Shown: positions 43,877 to 52,811 of the stretch, piece after piece
How the letters are laid out: the number at the start of each line of letters is the position of its first letter
Numbering within the stretch: position 1 is the stretch's first letter
Origin: Pilasporangium apinafurcum
Lineage: Eukaryota; Oomycota; Peronosporomycetes; Pythiales; Pythiaceae
NCBI GenBank assembly: GCA_001600495.1
Contig: BCKE01000009.1
Coordinates: forward strand, 612,762 to 676,761
Length of the DNA: 64,000 bases
Direction: 5' to 3'
Position numbers and translations under genes: made by a program
Notes under the pieces: generated by a model
What the model saw: only the letters and a program-made list of their open reading frames with translations
Database searches by the model: none
What the model was told of the DNA's origin: nothing

Positions 43877-44829
43877 ATGTCATCACCTCAGTTCATTATC
43901 CAATCTACCACCAACAAACAACAACAACAACAACAGCTTACAACAATGGCGACCTTCCAGTCTCGAGACATTGCCTTCAAGTTCGTTACACGGGCACAAA
44001 GTGAAGGCGTCGGTGCCTCTGTCCGAAGATCGCTCGGCACACCACAACTCCGCAACTTGGACCCATTTCTCATGCTCGACGAGTTCGATGTCGGCCTGCC
44101 TGGCGGTTTTCCCGACCACCCACACCGAGGCTTTGAGACTGTGACGTACATGTTGCCGACATCGAAAGGCCACATGCGGCATGAAGATTTTTTGGGCAAC
44201 AAAGGTGAGTTACGTCCCGGTGATCTGCAGTGGATGACTCCCGGTAAAGGTATTTTACACGCCGAGATGCCAGCGAGTGAAGAGAAGGCGCACGGATTAC
44301 AATTGTGGGTTAATCTTCCGAAGTCGAAGAAGATCATGGAGCCGCGGTATCAAGAGATCAAACGTGAGACTGTACCACATGCGTTCGACAAATCGGGTAG
44401 CGTGGAAGCAATCGTGTTTGCCGGAGAGGTGTTTGGCGTGAAAGGGCCCATTGAAACTGAAGCACCGGTGACGTACATCCACTTTTTGCTCAAGCCCGGT
44501 GCCAGTCTCGACTACAAGATCCCGAAAGGTCATAATGCCTTCGTCTACACATTGACGGGATCAGGCGAGTGTGCGGGTGAAGCCATTACATCTCACCAGG
44601 CAATCGTATTGGAGAAAGAGGGCGATGGCGTCCACATTCACACAGCAGACGAAGGTGAAGGATTGGAGTTTATCGTTATCAGCGGCCAGCCAATTGATGA
44701 GCCAGTAGTGCAGTATGGTCCATTCGTGATGACAACGTCGTCGGAGATTCATCAGACCATTCGCGACTTTCAAGGTGGCAAGAACGGATTTGAGAATGCG
44801 CCGTTCTGGTCGTCGGATATCGGCAATCG
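43588..44829 (-). repeat. Right arm of the 1.24-kb inverted repeat
   Basis: Reverse complement of 41945-43186. It holds the 5' region and nearly all of pirin copy 6. No terminal inverted repeats, target-site duplications or transposase were seen, so this is a gene duplication and not a transposon end. Confidence 0.9.
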
Positions 44830-44836
44830 GTATTAG
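43877..44836 (+). CDS. Pirin-like cupin protein (copy 6, right arm of inverted repeat)
   Basis: A single exon of 319 residues, identical in sequence to the copy at 41938-42897, with the same Gln run and intact metal-site residues DHPHRG and GILHAEMP. The last codons differ silently from copy 5 (CGG TAT against CGC TAC), and the 3' flanks are unrelated. This shows the two are separate loci and not one locus read twice. Confidence 0.9.
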   Translation: MSSPQFIIQSTTNKQQQQQQLTTMATFQSRDIAFKFVTRAQSEGVGASVRRSLGTPQLRNLDPFLMLDEFDVGLPGGFPDHPHRGFETVTYMLPTSKGHMRHEDFLGNKGELRPGDLQWMTPGKGILHAEMPASEEKAHGLQLWVNLPKSKKIMEPRYQEIKRETVPHAFDKSGSVEAIVFAGEVFGVKGPIETEAPVTYIHFLLKPGASLDYKIPKGHNAFVYTLTGSGECAGEAITSHQAIVLEKEGDGVHIHTADEGEGLEFIVISGQPIDEPVVQYGPFVMTTSSEIHQTIRDFQGGKNGFENAPFWSSDIGNRY

Positions 44837-46460
44837 GACAAATGAAGAGTTTTAAGGAGTAGGTTTTGCTCTATTCTTTCTGCATGTACCATGAATCCTA
44901 CATAGTTAATTCATTAAATATCATAGCCTCAACCTCACGAGATCATTGAGATACCGAAATATGAGTAACTCGGAGAGGAGCTCCTGTTTTTTGTACTACC
45001 AATAGCTACTTAAGACTAGACAACCGCAGAGTAGACATCTCCGACACTTGGACTCGATGAGTAAGTGTTTATTCCTGCGAAAGATGTTTCTAGTAGTGCT
45101 GACATCTCTGTCAAGGATGAACTTGCAATGAGAACACTTCAAGACTTGTTGGTACCAAACATTTTGAGAAGTTGCTTCTGTTCCTTTGTTGAATACAGTT
45201 TCAATTTCAATGTTCTGTTCGGACTTGGTTTATCTATCTTGCGCCTTTTAGTCCTTTCATAGTCTTCTAACCACTCCTATCTTCCTTCCATCTCTTCTAA
45301 CAATGACGACGTTACACACAAGATGAGAGGTCTTTTTTGACTTCTTGCATTTCCATGTCTCCATTCTTGTCTTGATGAAGTTGTTGGTCAGTGTGAACCA
45401 CGACTTGGGGACTATGCGCTTTACACATTTATGCGAAGAGTCCGTACTCAAATTGATCTTGGACAGTAGCCACAATCCTCAAGATCTGCTCGCTACGTGC
45501 CATTTCCACCAATCTGGACAGTCTTGAGTCGTACTTGAGATCGGAACCAATGTCGGTGATCCCTTTACTATCTGGGAAAACAGTCGATAGCAATACTTTT
45601 TGTCGTACACGATCGGATACTTGATTTTGGGATGATAAAACTCGACAAGAGCCGATCATAGCGCTTTGTCAATCTTGATATCGAAATGATGAAATGATAT
45701 CCATTCCTTATTCCAAACGACCATCAATCGATTCAAGATCATACAATCGCGTTCTGTGTCCAGTAACACTTGAGATACCTCTGGTGTTAACAAGACCTTG
45801 AAGATCCCACCTCTAATGGTTTCAAGAGAAATACCAAATATCTCTCGAACTTTGGCAGAGGATGCATACTTGGTCATCCCTTTTGACTGGAATCGATGTC
45901 ATGAGATTGACAAGTAAGATAGATGGCAGTCAGTCATCAATAATCTAATGTGTGACAGTCGATAAGAACAAAACGATAAATATCTTGATAGTACAAAAGA
46001 TCCAATGTTGTCACCATTTAGAAAGAATAGAGTGTACTCGGAGTATAAAGCGTTTAGTGTCTGCATAGAGAGGCATAGCAAATGGTCAATGACAGCATTA
46101 CCTTTATGATAATGGAGTGAATGGGTATGGGAAGTGATGAGTTGTTTGATGGTGATCGCAGTGTTTGAGTCATGATTCAGCAGAAGAATTAATAATTTTT
46201 TGAGTGAAATAAAACCGTTATATTTCATTGTTAGTTGATCCATTCGTAATTTTATGTGGTATGAATGTGGGTTATAAGATATGGATGGATGTACCTCATG
46301 GAGTGTGTGGGTACAATGACTTCATTCCTTTGATCAAATGAGTCACTACCAGAGATACTCTGCATGGTCATGATTTGAGTCCTCAGAAGAGAGAAAGAGA
46401 AGACACTTAAGCGATCACCAGCAAAGCGCCGTCATCGTTCTTGTATCGCTGTGGAAGAAT
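44837..46460. other. Intergenic with a decayed minus-strand gene
   Basis: About 1.6 kb. A broken coding frame lies at about 45430-45880 (listed separately). Minus-strand frame 45899-46243 includes LNALYSEYTLFFLNGDNIGS and may belong to the same relic. No repeat was seen. Confidence 0.4.
45430..45880 (-). pseudogene. Decayed gene of unknown family
   Basis: One minus-strand frame reads as protein over about 140 codons, with pieces such as VLLTPEVSQVLLDTERDCMI, VVWNKEWISFHHFDIKIDKA, EFYHPKIKYPIVYDKKYCYR and TTQDCPDWWKWHVASRS. It is interrupted about twice. No family is recognised. It lies between pirin copy 6 and an ankyrin gene. Confidence 0.45.
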
Positions 46461-47282
46461 ATGGGGGCAACATACTCTGCTTATATGAATAACCAACCGA
46501 CAGATGTCCCACATGAAGGAAACGAAGATGCACGAATACTATATTATGCTGCCAGGTCTGGAAACGTTAAACTAGTGCAATGCTTGTTGCAGGATGGCGC
46601 CACAGTCAATGGTTAAGACAATAAAGGCCGGACAGCATTACATTATGCTGTCATGTCTGGAAACGTTAAAATGGTGCAGTACTTGTTGCAAAATGGTGCC
46701 ACAGTCAATCACCGCGACAATAAAAGACTGACAGCGCTGCATTATTCCGCTAGATTTGAAAAGGCTAAACTGGTGCAGTGCTTGTTGCAAAATGGTGTCA
46801 CAGTCAATGATCAAGACAATTTCGGCCAGACAGCGCTACGTTATGCCACATCCATAAGAAACGTTGAAATGATGCAGTTCTTGTTGCAGAACGGTTCTAC
46901 AGTAAATGATCGCGACGATGATGGAATGACAGCATTATATTATGCCGTCAAGTCTGGAGAGACTGAAATGGTGCAGTTCTTGGTGCAGAATGGTGCCACA
47001 GTCAACGATCAAGACAATAATGAACAGACTGCACTACATATAGCCGCCAGGTCTGGGAACGTTGAAATGGTGCAGTTCTTAGGGCAGAACGATGTCATAG
47101 TCAATCATCGCGATAATAAAGGATGGACAGCATTACATTATGCTGCCATGTCTGGAAACGTTAAAATGGTGCAGTACTTAGTGCAGAATGGTGCCACGGT
47201 CAATGGTCACAACGATATAGATAAAGAAGTGCTACGATATGATGCCGACGAAAAGATGATTAAAACGAAAAATCTTGGCTGA
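46461..47282 (+). pseudogene. Ankyrin-repeat gene with an in-frame stop
   Basis: From the ATG at 46461 (MGATYSAYMNNQPTDVPHEG) one frame encodes seven ankyrin repeats of 32-33 residues, each of the form TALHYAVMSGNVKMVQYLLQ followed by NGATVNHRDNK. The first repeat carries a TAA at 46614-46616 where its sisters have His, Asp or Arg, so the full protein is not made unless the base call is wrong. A shorter product could start at 46653 (MSGNVKMVQYLLQ) and keep about six repeats in 209 residues. Ankyrin repeats bind other proteins; no other domain is present. The frame ends MIKTKNLG. Downstream, in another frame, lies a coherent stretch (SCSNEQILKHGLSDDQCAEA) that might be the original C-terminus. 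Confidence 0.65.
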
Positions 47283-47365
47283 CGTTTAACCAACATGTGG
47301 ACATGGATCCAAGTTGTAGCAACGAACAAATTCTCAAGCATGGATTGTCTGATGATCAATGTGCT
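47044..47365 (+). repeat. Sequence duplicated across the assembly gap (left copy)
   Basis: Identical to 47466-47787 at an offset of 422 bases, apart from one uncalled base. It covers the last two ankyrin repeats and the 3' flank. Most simply it is an unmerged overlap of two contig ends. Confidence 0.85.
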
Positions 47366-47465
47366 NNNNNNNNNNNNNNNNNNNNNNNNNNNNNNNNNNN
47401 NNNNNNNNNNNNNNNNNNNNNNNNNNNNNNNNNNNNNNNNNNNNNNNNNNNNNNNNNNNNNNNNN
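47366..47465. other. Assembly gap of 100 Ns
   Basis: Exactly 100 N, the usual placeholder length. The flanks repeat each other, so the true distance may be zero or negative. Confidence 0.98.
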
Positions 47466-47904
47466 CCGCCAGGTCTGGGAACGTTGAAATGGTGCAGTTC
47501 TTAGGGCAGAACGATGTCATAGTCAATCATCGCGATAATAAAGGATGGACAGCATTACATTATGCTGNCATGTCTGGAAACGTTAAAATGGTGCAGTACT
47601 TAGTGCAGAATGGTGCCACGGTCAATGGTCACAACGATATAGATAAAGAAGTGCTACGATATGATGCCGACGAAAAGATGATTAAAACGAAAAATCTTGG
47701 CTGACGTTTAACCAACATGTGGACATGGATCCAAGTTGTAGCAACGAACAAATTCTCAAGCATGGATTGTCTGATGATCAATGTGCTGAAGCTGCCTGTG
47801 GCCCAAAAGTGTTCCCAACATGCGATGGACTCAACTATGAATGGTTCACTTCCTCTCCATCTCAAGCGATTCCTGACGGTAGTGATCGTGAATACCAATA
47901 GGTG
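47466..47904 (+). other. Repeat of ankyrin 3' end and possible C-terminal exon
   Basis: 47466-47704 repeats the end of the ankyrin frame (up to MIKTKNLG). From 47725 a second frame reads MDPSCSNEQILKHGLSDDQC, then AEAACGPKVFPTCDGLNYEW, ending DGSDREYQ at about 47901. It is Cys-containing and protein-like but has no recognised family. It may be the end of the same gene in a shifted frame or via an unseen intron. Confidence 0.4.
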
Positions 47905-48650
47905 AGAATCCAGAGAATAAAACTCCACCATCTGCGATCGAAAGATGCATTTTTCATACCTTTTAGTAGCAAATTCGCCGTTAACTTTCAATTTGCGGTG
48001 ATGGATATTGCAATAGTTGTTTTATGCAGTGATTTCATGGGATACATCCAACAAAAGTAACTCACAAATGTTTTCGGTCCTAATTCTAAGCTTCGTACCT
48101 ATACAGGACGCGTCTTACGTCTGATATGCATGCTTCCAGCATCTACCGTGATGTTGCCACATTTCATCCATTTTCGATTGTTCACAATAATGTTACCATT
48201 GATGTCCAAGTGATTTTCCCGTTGCAAACTACTATCCTCATCCTTCGAGCTTGATGAATCACTGCTGATGGTCATGTCAGAATCAAATCCAGAGAAGGAT
48301 ACTTGATATGATGGTGGTATCTCTGATTAGATGCTGGTGTGGTTTTCTTTGTCATGTGTATGGGGCCAGTGCACCGACGGTAATACCACGGTCATGCACT
48401 GTCATGACCTCGCATCCGTTCTTGAAAAGAAGGATGACGCTAAAAAGAACTTCTTGCGGAGAATTGGAAACAAGTTTCTGGTTCTATCAATAGGGATTGC
48501 TTCAGCTCAAAAATCATGAAAGTGTATCCCTACAGGTAGGAGAAATGGAAGATAGAGGATGAGCACTCAAAAAAACGTTTAGCCATTTAGGAATAGTTGG
48601 TGTCACTAAATCGAGGTAAGTGACAAGAATGTTCCATTCGTGAGATCTTG
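47905..48650. other. Intergenic, weak fragments only
   Basis: About 745 bases. A plus-strand frame at about 48331-48519 (VWGQCTDGNTTVMHCHDLAS, EKKDDAKKNFLRRIGNKFLV) looks like a relic exon. A GTAAGTGAC donor-like site lies at 48616. No complete gene was seen. Confidence 0.4.
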
Positions 48651-49293
48651 ATGAAGATGATAGGTATTGGACATGAAGACAATCGAGAGCAACGAAGATC
48701 TCATGAACAGACTTCCATTCGCTCAAGACAAAGTGACAGCGACTCCTCCTTTTCATCAGGTAGATCCTCTTCTCCACGTCATCGACATCGAAGATCACGA
48801 AGCAGATATAGACGTAGAAGCAGGAGCAATAGTCGATCTCCTCCATCGAAACGGCCCCACAATCCCTGTCAACGTCATCAATACGATGATTACAGGAGAC
48901 ACAGAAACAAATCGCGTAGTCGAGATCGTAAAGAAAGAAGGCACTGTTCTACTCCGCGTCGACACGATACACAAGTGAGCAATGAACGACAATCTTTAGG
49001 TCAATCCGCCCAACTGGTATGCTATTTGATTTGTTGTATGATCTTGGTCATGGTGATAACAAATGTTTCATGTCCCTCAGAAGAACGACACAGAAGAAGG
49101 CTATGGAATTCCATCACGTAAACATCCGCCGCGTCAATCGCAGCGAATTGCGCCAAACACTGGCATTTTTAAATCGATATTGCTGAGCACAAATCGATCG
49201 CGCGATCGCATGGATGAGCAGGAGCGCGTTCGAGCGCTGGCGAAATTGGTGCAATTGACCCACTCGTCACCGTCGTCGTCACACAAGAGTTAG
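48651..49293 (+). CDS. RS-rich (SR-like) protein
   Basis: There are two exons, 48651-49016 and 49081-49293, joined over a 64-base intron (CAACTG|GTATGC .. CCCTCAG|AAGAAC), giving 192 residues. The first exon is rich in Arg-Ser dipeptides and His (SSPRHRHRRSRSRYRRRSRS, RHRNKSRSRDRKERR). The second exon has a more ordered, conserved-looking tail (APNTGIFKSILLSTNRSRDR, MDEQERVRALAKLVQLT). There is no RRM, so it is not a classic SR splicing factor; RS-domain co-factors of the spliceosome are the nearest type. The start is uncertain: the ATG at 48651 is the first in frame, but a donor-like GTAAGT just upstream leaves room for an earlier exon. Confidence 0.6.
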
Positions 49294-50000
49294 AATATCG
49301 AAACATAAAACCGGTATTGTTGCAGTTTTCTAACCACATGGATAATTGACAAAATGTCACCACAACGCGTAATCGCATAGACGACGTCAACATGGCGTTC
49401 TTTTTGTAGCAAGTCCAACCGTCATTCTCTCGATATATAGGCGTTTATTCCCCCTTCCCAGAATTCGCTTTCTGCATGAAGATCGTTGTCTGGTCGCTTC
49501 TCACGCCATATAGGAGCGATGGTTAAAGACAAGCAGTAAACATGAGCAAAGACCATGGTGCACTGTGAGAACAAAAACAAGATTGCGATGGGGGAAGAAT
49601 GAATGTGGATTACTTCTGTTAAGTACGGTCCCATCTCCACTTTCAGCATACCTAACCTAAAAATCTCATTCAAAGCTCCACTGAATACCTTCGACAATTG
49701 TCATACCTTTCTATATCGATATATGAAATAAAAGAACAATATATAAAATACATATAAAATTTAAATTTATAAATTTTTACCCCTTTCTTCGAGATATGGG
49801 GTCGCGGTTAAAGAAACGAAAGGCGCATTAACCAAAAAAACGCCAACATTTCACAAAAGAGCACAAGGAAGGGAAACCAACAGAAGGAAGGAAGCGGAAG
49901 GCAGTGACGACAAGTACCGGCGGCAGCTATTTCTATCTACATAAATTTCATCCATTATCCGGTCCGTTGATCTTCCCATTAGTGTATACACAGGCCGGCT
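49294..50000. other. Intergenic / 5' region of the PH-kinase gene
   Basis: About 700 bases. It includes a very AT-rich stretch at about 49725-49780 and the Inr-like motif at 49946-49957. No gene is supported. Confidence 0.5.
49946..49957 (+). promoter_or_regulatory. Inr-like start site motif before the PH-kinase gene
   Basis: TTTCATCCATTA fits the TCATYY initiator pattern, about 45-55 bases before the ATG. Confidence 0.4.
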
Positions 50001-52580
50001 ATGCATCCAGTGTACACCACCGGCAGCGCCAGTGGCGTCAACGATGACACAAAGGTCCACTCAACGACTCTTGAGACAACCATCTCATTATTGTCAGGCG
50101 AAGAACACGAGATAACGCATCACAAAGACTGTTCGACATTGCTAGACCGCACCAGTTCAGCATCATCCACTACAGATACCGGCAGCGCACCCATTCAGCC
50201 GTTGATGACGGACGTACAGATAAAAAATGAAGCGGCAGAGATAGGCGAGTCGAAACCAATGGTGATTGTTCCTTCGCTGCAACTGGACAAGGTCACGACG
50301 ATGCTCTCAGGTGAAGAAACCGCTGATGAATCACCCAGTATGTCCATCTTGGCAAGCACATCGCTCAACTCGCCTTCGTCGATGACGTCGCCGTTCCCAC
50401 ATACGTTTTCCTTTGGCGAGTGCATGAGTCCACGGCAACAGAGCGGCAAGACTCGATATCTTGGTGGGTATTTACAGCAACGATGCTGCATGGCTGGTGG
50501 TTTCTTGAAGTCTTGGAAGCGCAGGTACTTCCGATTACGTGATCATGGCGTTCTGTGCTTCAAGAAGCGTGAAGAGACCAACCCGTTGTTTGAGATCATC
50601 TTTACGGCACATACGTTGGTTTCTCTGGATAAAAGTCATGGAGATAGTGGCAATGGCTCCGTGGCATCACCAGCAGCAATAGTAACGAAACGTTTGGATA
50701 GTGGAAATCAGTCCGTAGCGTCACCGAAGCAACCTCAAAAAACGCAAGGTAGTGGCTCGTTGCTATTTAATCTCATGCACATCGAGATTGTGGGTCATCA
50801 ACTTCCAGCATCAAAAGTCGAGCTTCCTGTGCACTTTAAGGCCGAGAATGAAGACGATTATTCCGATTGGATCGAGTGTCTGCGATTTAAAATTGAGGTG
50901 AGGAAGCGTGCACTTGTGCATGCTTCGGTCAGTACTCTGGAAATCGCCGAGTCACAAAATGATGAAAAGAGTGTAAGTGATAGCAGTGCAGAGTCACCGA
51001 TCGAACGCCCAGCAAGTCGAACATGTTCAGATCAGATGCCTCAGATAACGAGTAGCTCCGATAGCAAGTATTTAACATCAGTCAACGAACAGCCGTCATC
51101 AGCGTCTCCGCTTCCATCTTCCTCACAAATACAAAACCAGCAAATTAATACGACAGTTAGTACAGAAACGGTATCTACGACTTCTATCAGTAACAGCCGA
51201 AGAATGTTTCGACCGCCTTCAAAATCGCAAGGGTTAGTCTTAGGCTGTCCGACTGATCCGCCTGAGTTCACGAACTTTCGTGACAAATATTTGTTACTCA
51301 AGGAAATCGGCGAAGGCTCGTTTTCCATTGTTCACAAGGCTGTGAATCGATTGACCGGACGACTTTGTGCGGTTAAATGCTGCAAATATTCCCCCTCACT
51401 TGAAGAGGAAGTGGGTATTATGAGAAAGCTTTCTCATCCGAATGTCATTGGAATCGAAGGAATCTACAAGCAGGACGATATGTACTATGTTGTGATGGAT
51501 TATATGAATAATGGGGATCTTTGTGACCTGCTGATTAAACGCCAGCGGCTTTCCGAAGAGGAAGCCAAGAATATTGTCTCTCAAGTTTTACAAGGAGTCG
51601 CGTACTTGCATCGACATAACATCTTGCATCGCGATCTCAAGCCTGAAAACATTTTATTGCACGGCGATGTGGTCAAGATCGCAGACTTTGGTCTTGCGAA
51701 GCAGTTGCCGTATGCGTCTGCCATGCTGAAGCGCAGCTGTGGCACATTGGAATATGCTGCACCAGAACTGCTTTGCAGTAAGCCGTATGGTTTGAAGTCA
51801 GACATCTTCAGTTTGGGGGTCGTTCTTTATGTGCTGCTCTTTGGAGCATTTCCATTCAGCATCGAATCTGCAGCGGCGCTTCAATGCATGGAACGGTTCC
51901 CAGAAGGAATGGATGTGCGTGATATGAGTTGCTTAAGTCCCGATAATGTGCAATGGCGCTTAGTGAGTCGACAAGCACAAGATTTGATCATGAAAATGCT
52001 CGAGCCCAACGAGAAGAAGCGCATTTCCGCAGGAGAATTGCTTACGCATCCGTGGTTTGATAACGATACCACAATGTCGGAAGTGGAAAACTGGACAAAG
52101 CGAGAAAAGCAAGCTGGCGACCACGAACGTTCACGGATTGCTGATTGTGAAGAAGAAGGCTTCATAGAACTACTGGGTCGCGGGTTGGAGGTGATCAAAT
52201 ATGGTAATAAAGGATCGACGACTCCTCATGCCACCACGTTGATCATTGACTTTCCGAACAGGTGCATCGTATGGACAGCCCGAAGCAGTGTTATCAAGCT
52301 TGGAAGCTCTCGCAAAGTTGGGGGCGACTGGAAACACGCCAACAACAAACGCGGTCGTGTGATTCCGTTTGATGACATTGTGGAAATTCGAGTTGGATGT
52401 ACGACGCATGCATTTCAGCACGCGAGTAAAGGGAGAGACGAACTATCACCCGACGTGTGTTTCTCTATTGTCTGTGCATGGCGCACGTTGGATATCGAGA
52501 CAAAACTGGCGACCCAGCGCGATTTTTTGGTCAAGGGGCTGCTGCATCTTGTGTCACCGAGTAAAAATCAAGAGAAGTAG
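50001..52580 (+). CDS. PH domain - Ser/Thr kinase - PLC-like PH domain protein
   Basis: A single exon of 859 residues. A Ser/Thr-rich N-terminus leads to a PH domain at about 150-300 (GGFLKSWKRRYFRLRDHGVL; EDDYSDWIECLRFKIE), split by a polar insert. The kinase domain at about 430-685 resembles the CAMK group. It has the glycine loop IGEGSFSIVHKA, the Lys of CAVKCCKY, catalytic HRDLKPENILL, DFGLAKQL, and GTLEYAAPELL at the P+1 region, so all catalytic residues are present. Residues about 735-850 (VIPFDDIVEIRVGCTTHAF, then DVCFSIVCAWRTLDIETKLA) fit the pattern of phospholipase C-type PH domains. The protein would be recruited to phosphoinositide membranes at both ends. Regulation is probably by lipid binding; no EF-hands or calmodulin site are evident. 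Confidence 0.88.
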   Translation: MHPVYTTGSASGVNDDTKVHSTTLETTISLLSGEEHEITHHKDCSTLLDRTSSASSTTDTGSAPIQPLMTDVQIKNEAAEIGESKPMVIVPSLQLDKVTTMLSGEETADESPSMSILASTSLNSPSSMTSPFPHTFSFGECMSPRQQSGKTRYLGGYLQQRCCMAGGFLKSWKRRYFRLRDHGVLCFKKREETNPLFEIIFTAHTLVSLDKSHGDSGNGSVASPAAIVTKRLDSGNQSVASPKQPQKTQGSGSLLFNLMHIEIVGHQLPASKVELPVHFKAENEDDYSDWIECLRFKIEVRKRALVHASVSTLEIAESQNDEKSVSDSSAESPIERPASRTCSDQMPQITSSSDSKYLTSVNEQPSSASPLPSSSQIQNQQINTTVSTETVSTTSISNSRRMFRPPSKSQGLVLGCPTDPPEFTNFRDKYLLLKEIGEGSFSIVHKAVNRLTGRLCAVKCCKYSPSLEEEVGIMRKLSHPNVIGIEGIYKQDDMYYVVMDYMNNGDLCDLLIKRQRLSEEEAKNIVSQVLQGVAYLHRHNILHRDLKPENILLHGDVVKIADFGLAKQLPYASAMLKRSCGTLEYAAPELLCSKPYGLKSDIFSLGVVLYVLLFGAFPFSIESAAALQCMERFPEGMDVRDMSCLSPDNVQWRLVSRQAQDLIMKMLEPNEKKRISAGELLTHPWFDNDTTMSEVENWTKREKQAGDHERSRIADCEEEGFIELLGRGLEVIKYGNKGSTTPHATTLIIDFPNRCIVWTARSSVIKLGSSRKVGGDWKHANNKRGRVIPFDDIVEIRVGCTTHAFQHASKGRDELSPDVCFSIVCAWRTLDIETKLATQRDFLVKGLLHLVSPSKNQEK

Positions 52581-52811
52581 CACATTGATTCAGGGGCTCC
52601 GCTGGAAACTTGAATGGGTATCTTCTAGCATCATAAGCTGATGTACCTGGGCGAGAAATCGATTTATTTCTCTGTAAAAACACCAACCAAAACGCATTGT
52701 AAACTAGACATCCCAAAACTGCGGGTGATTATGCAAGTATGAAGTGAAATAATAGTAATTCTTTCTTTTTTAATGTTTCTATTTCTTACCTGTGAAGTTG
52801 ATTTTGCTGGG
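52581..52811. other. Convergent 3' intergenic region
   Basis: About 230 bases between converging stop codons, AT-rich towards 52760. No gene. Confidence 0.5.

Noticed and set aside
41945-44829. Inverted repeat read as terminal repeats of a DNA transposon
   Set aside because: The arms carry complete pirin genes, the 401-base centre has no transposase, and no target-site duplication was seen at the outer ends.
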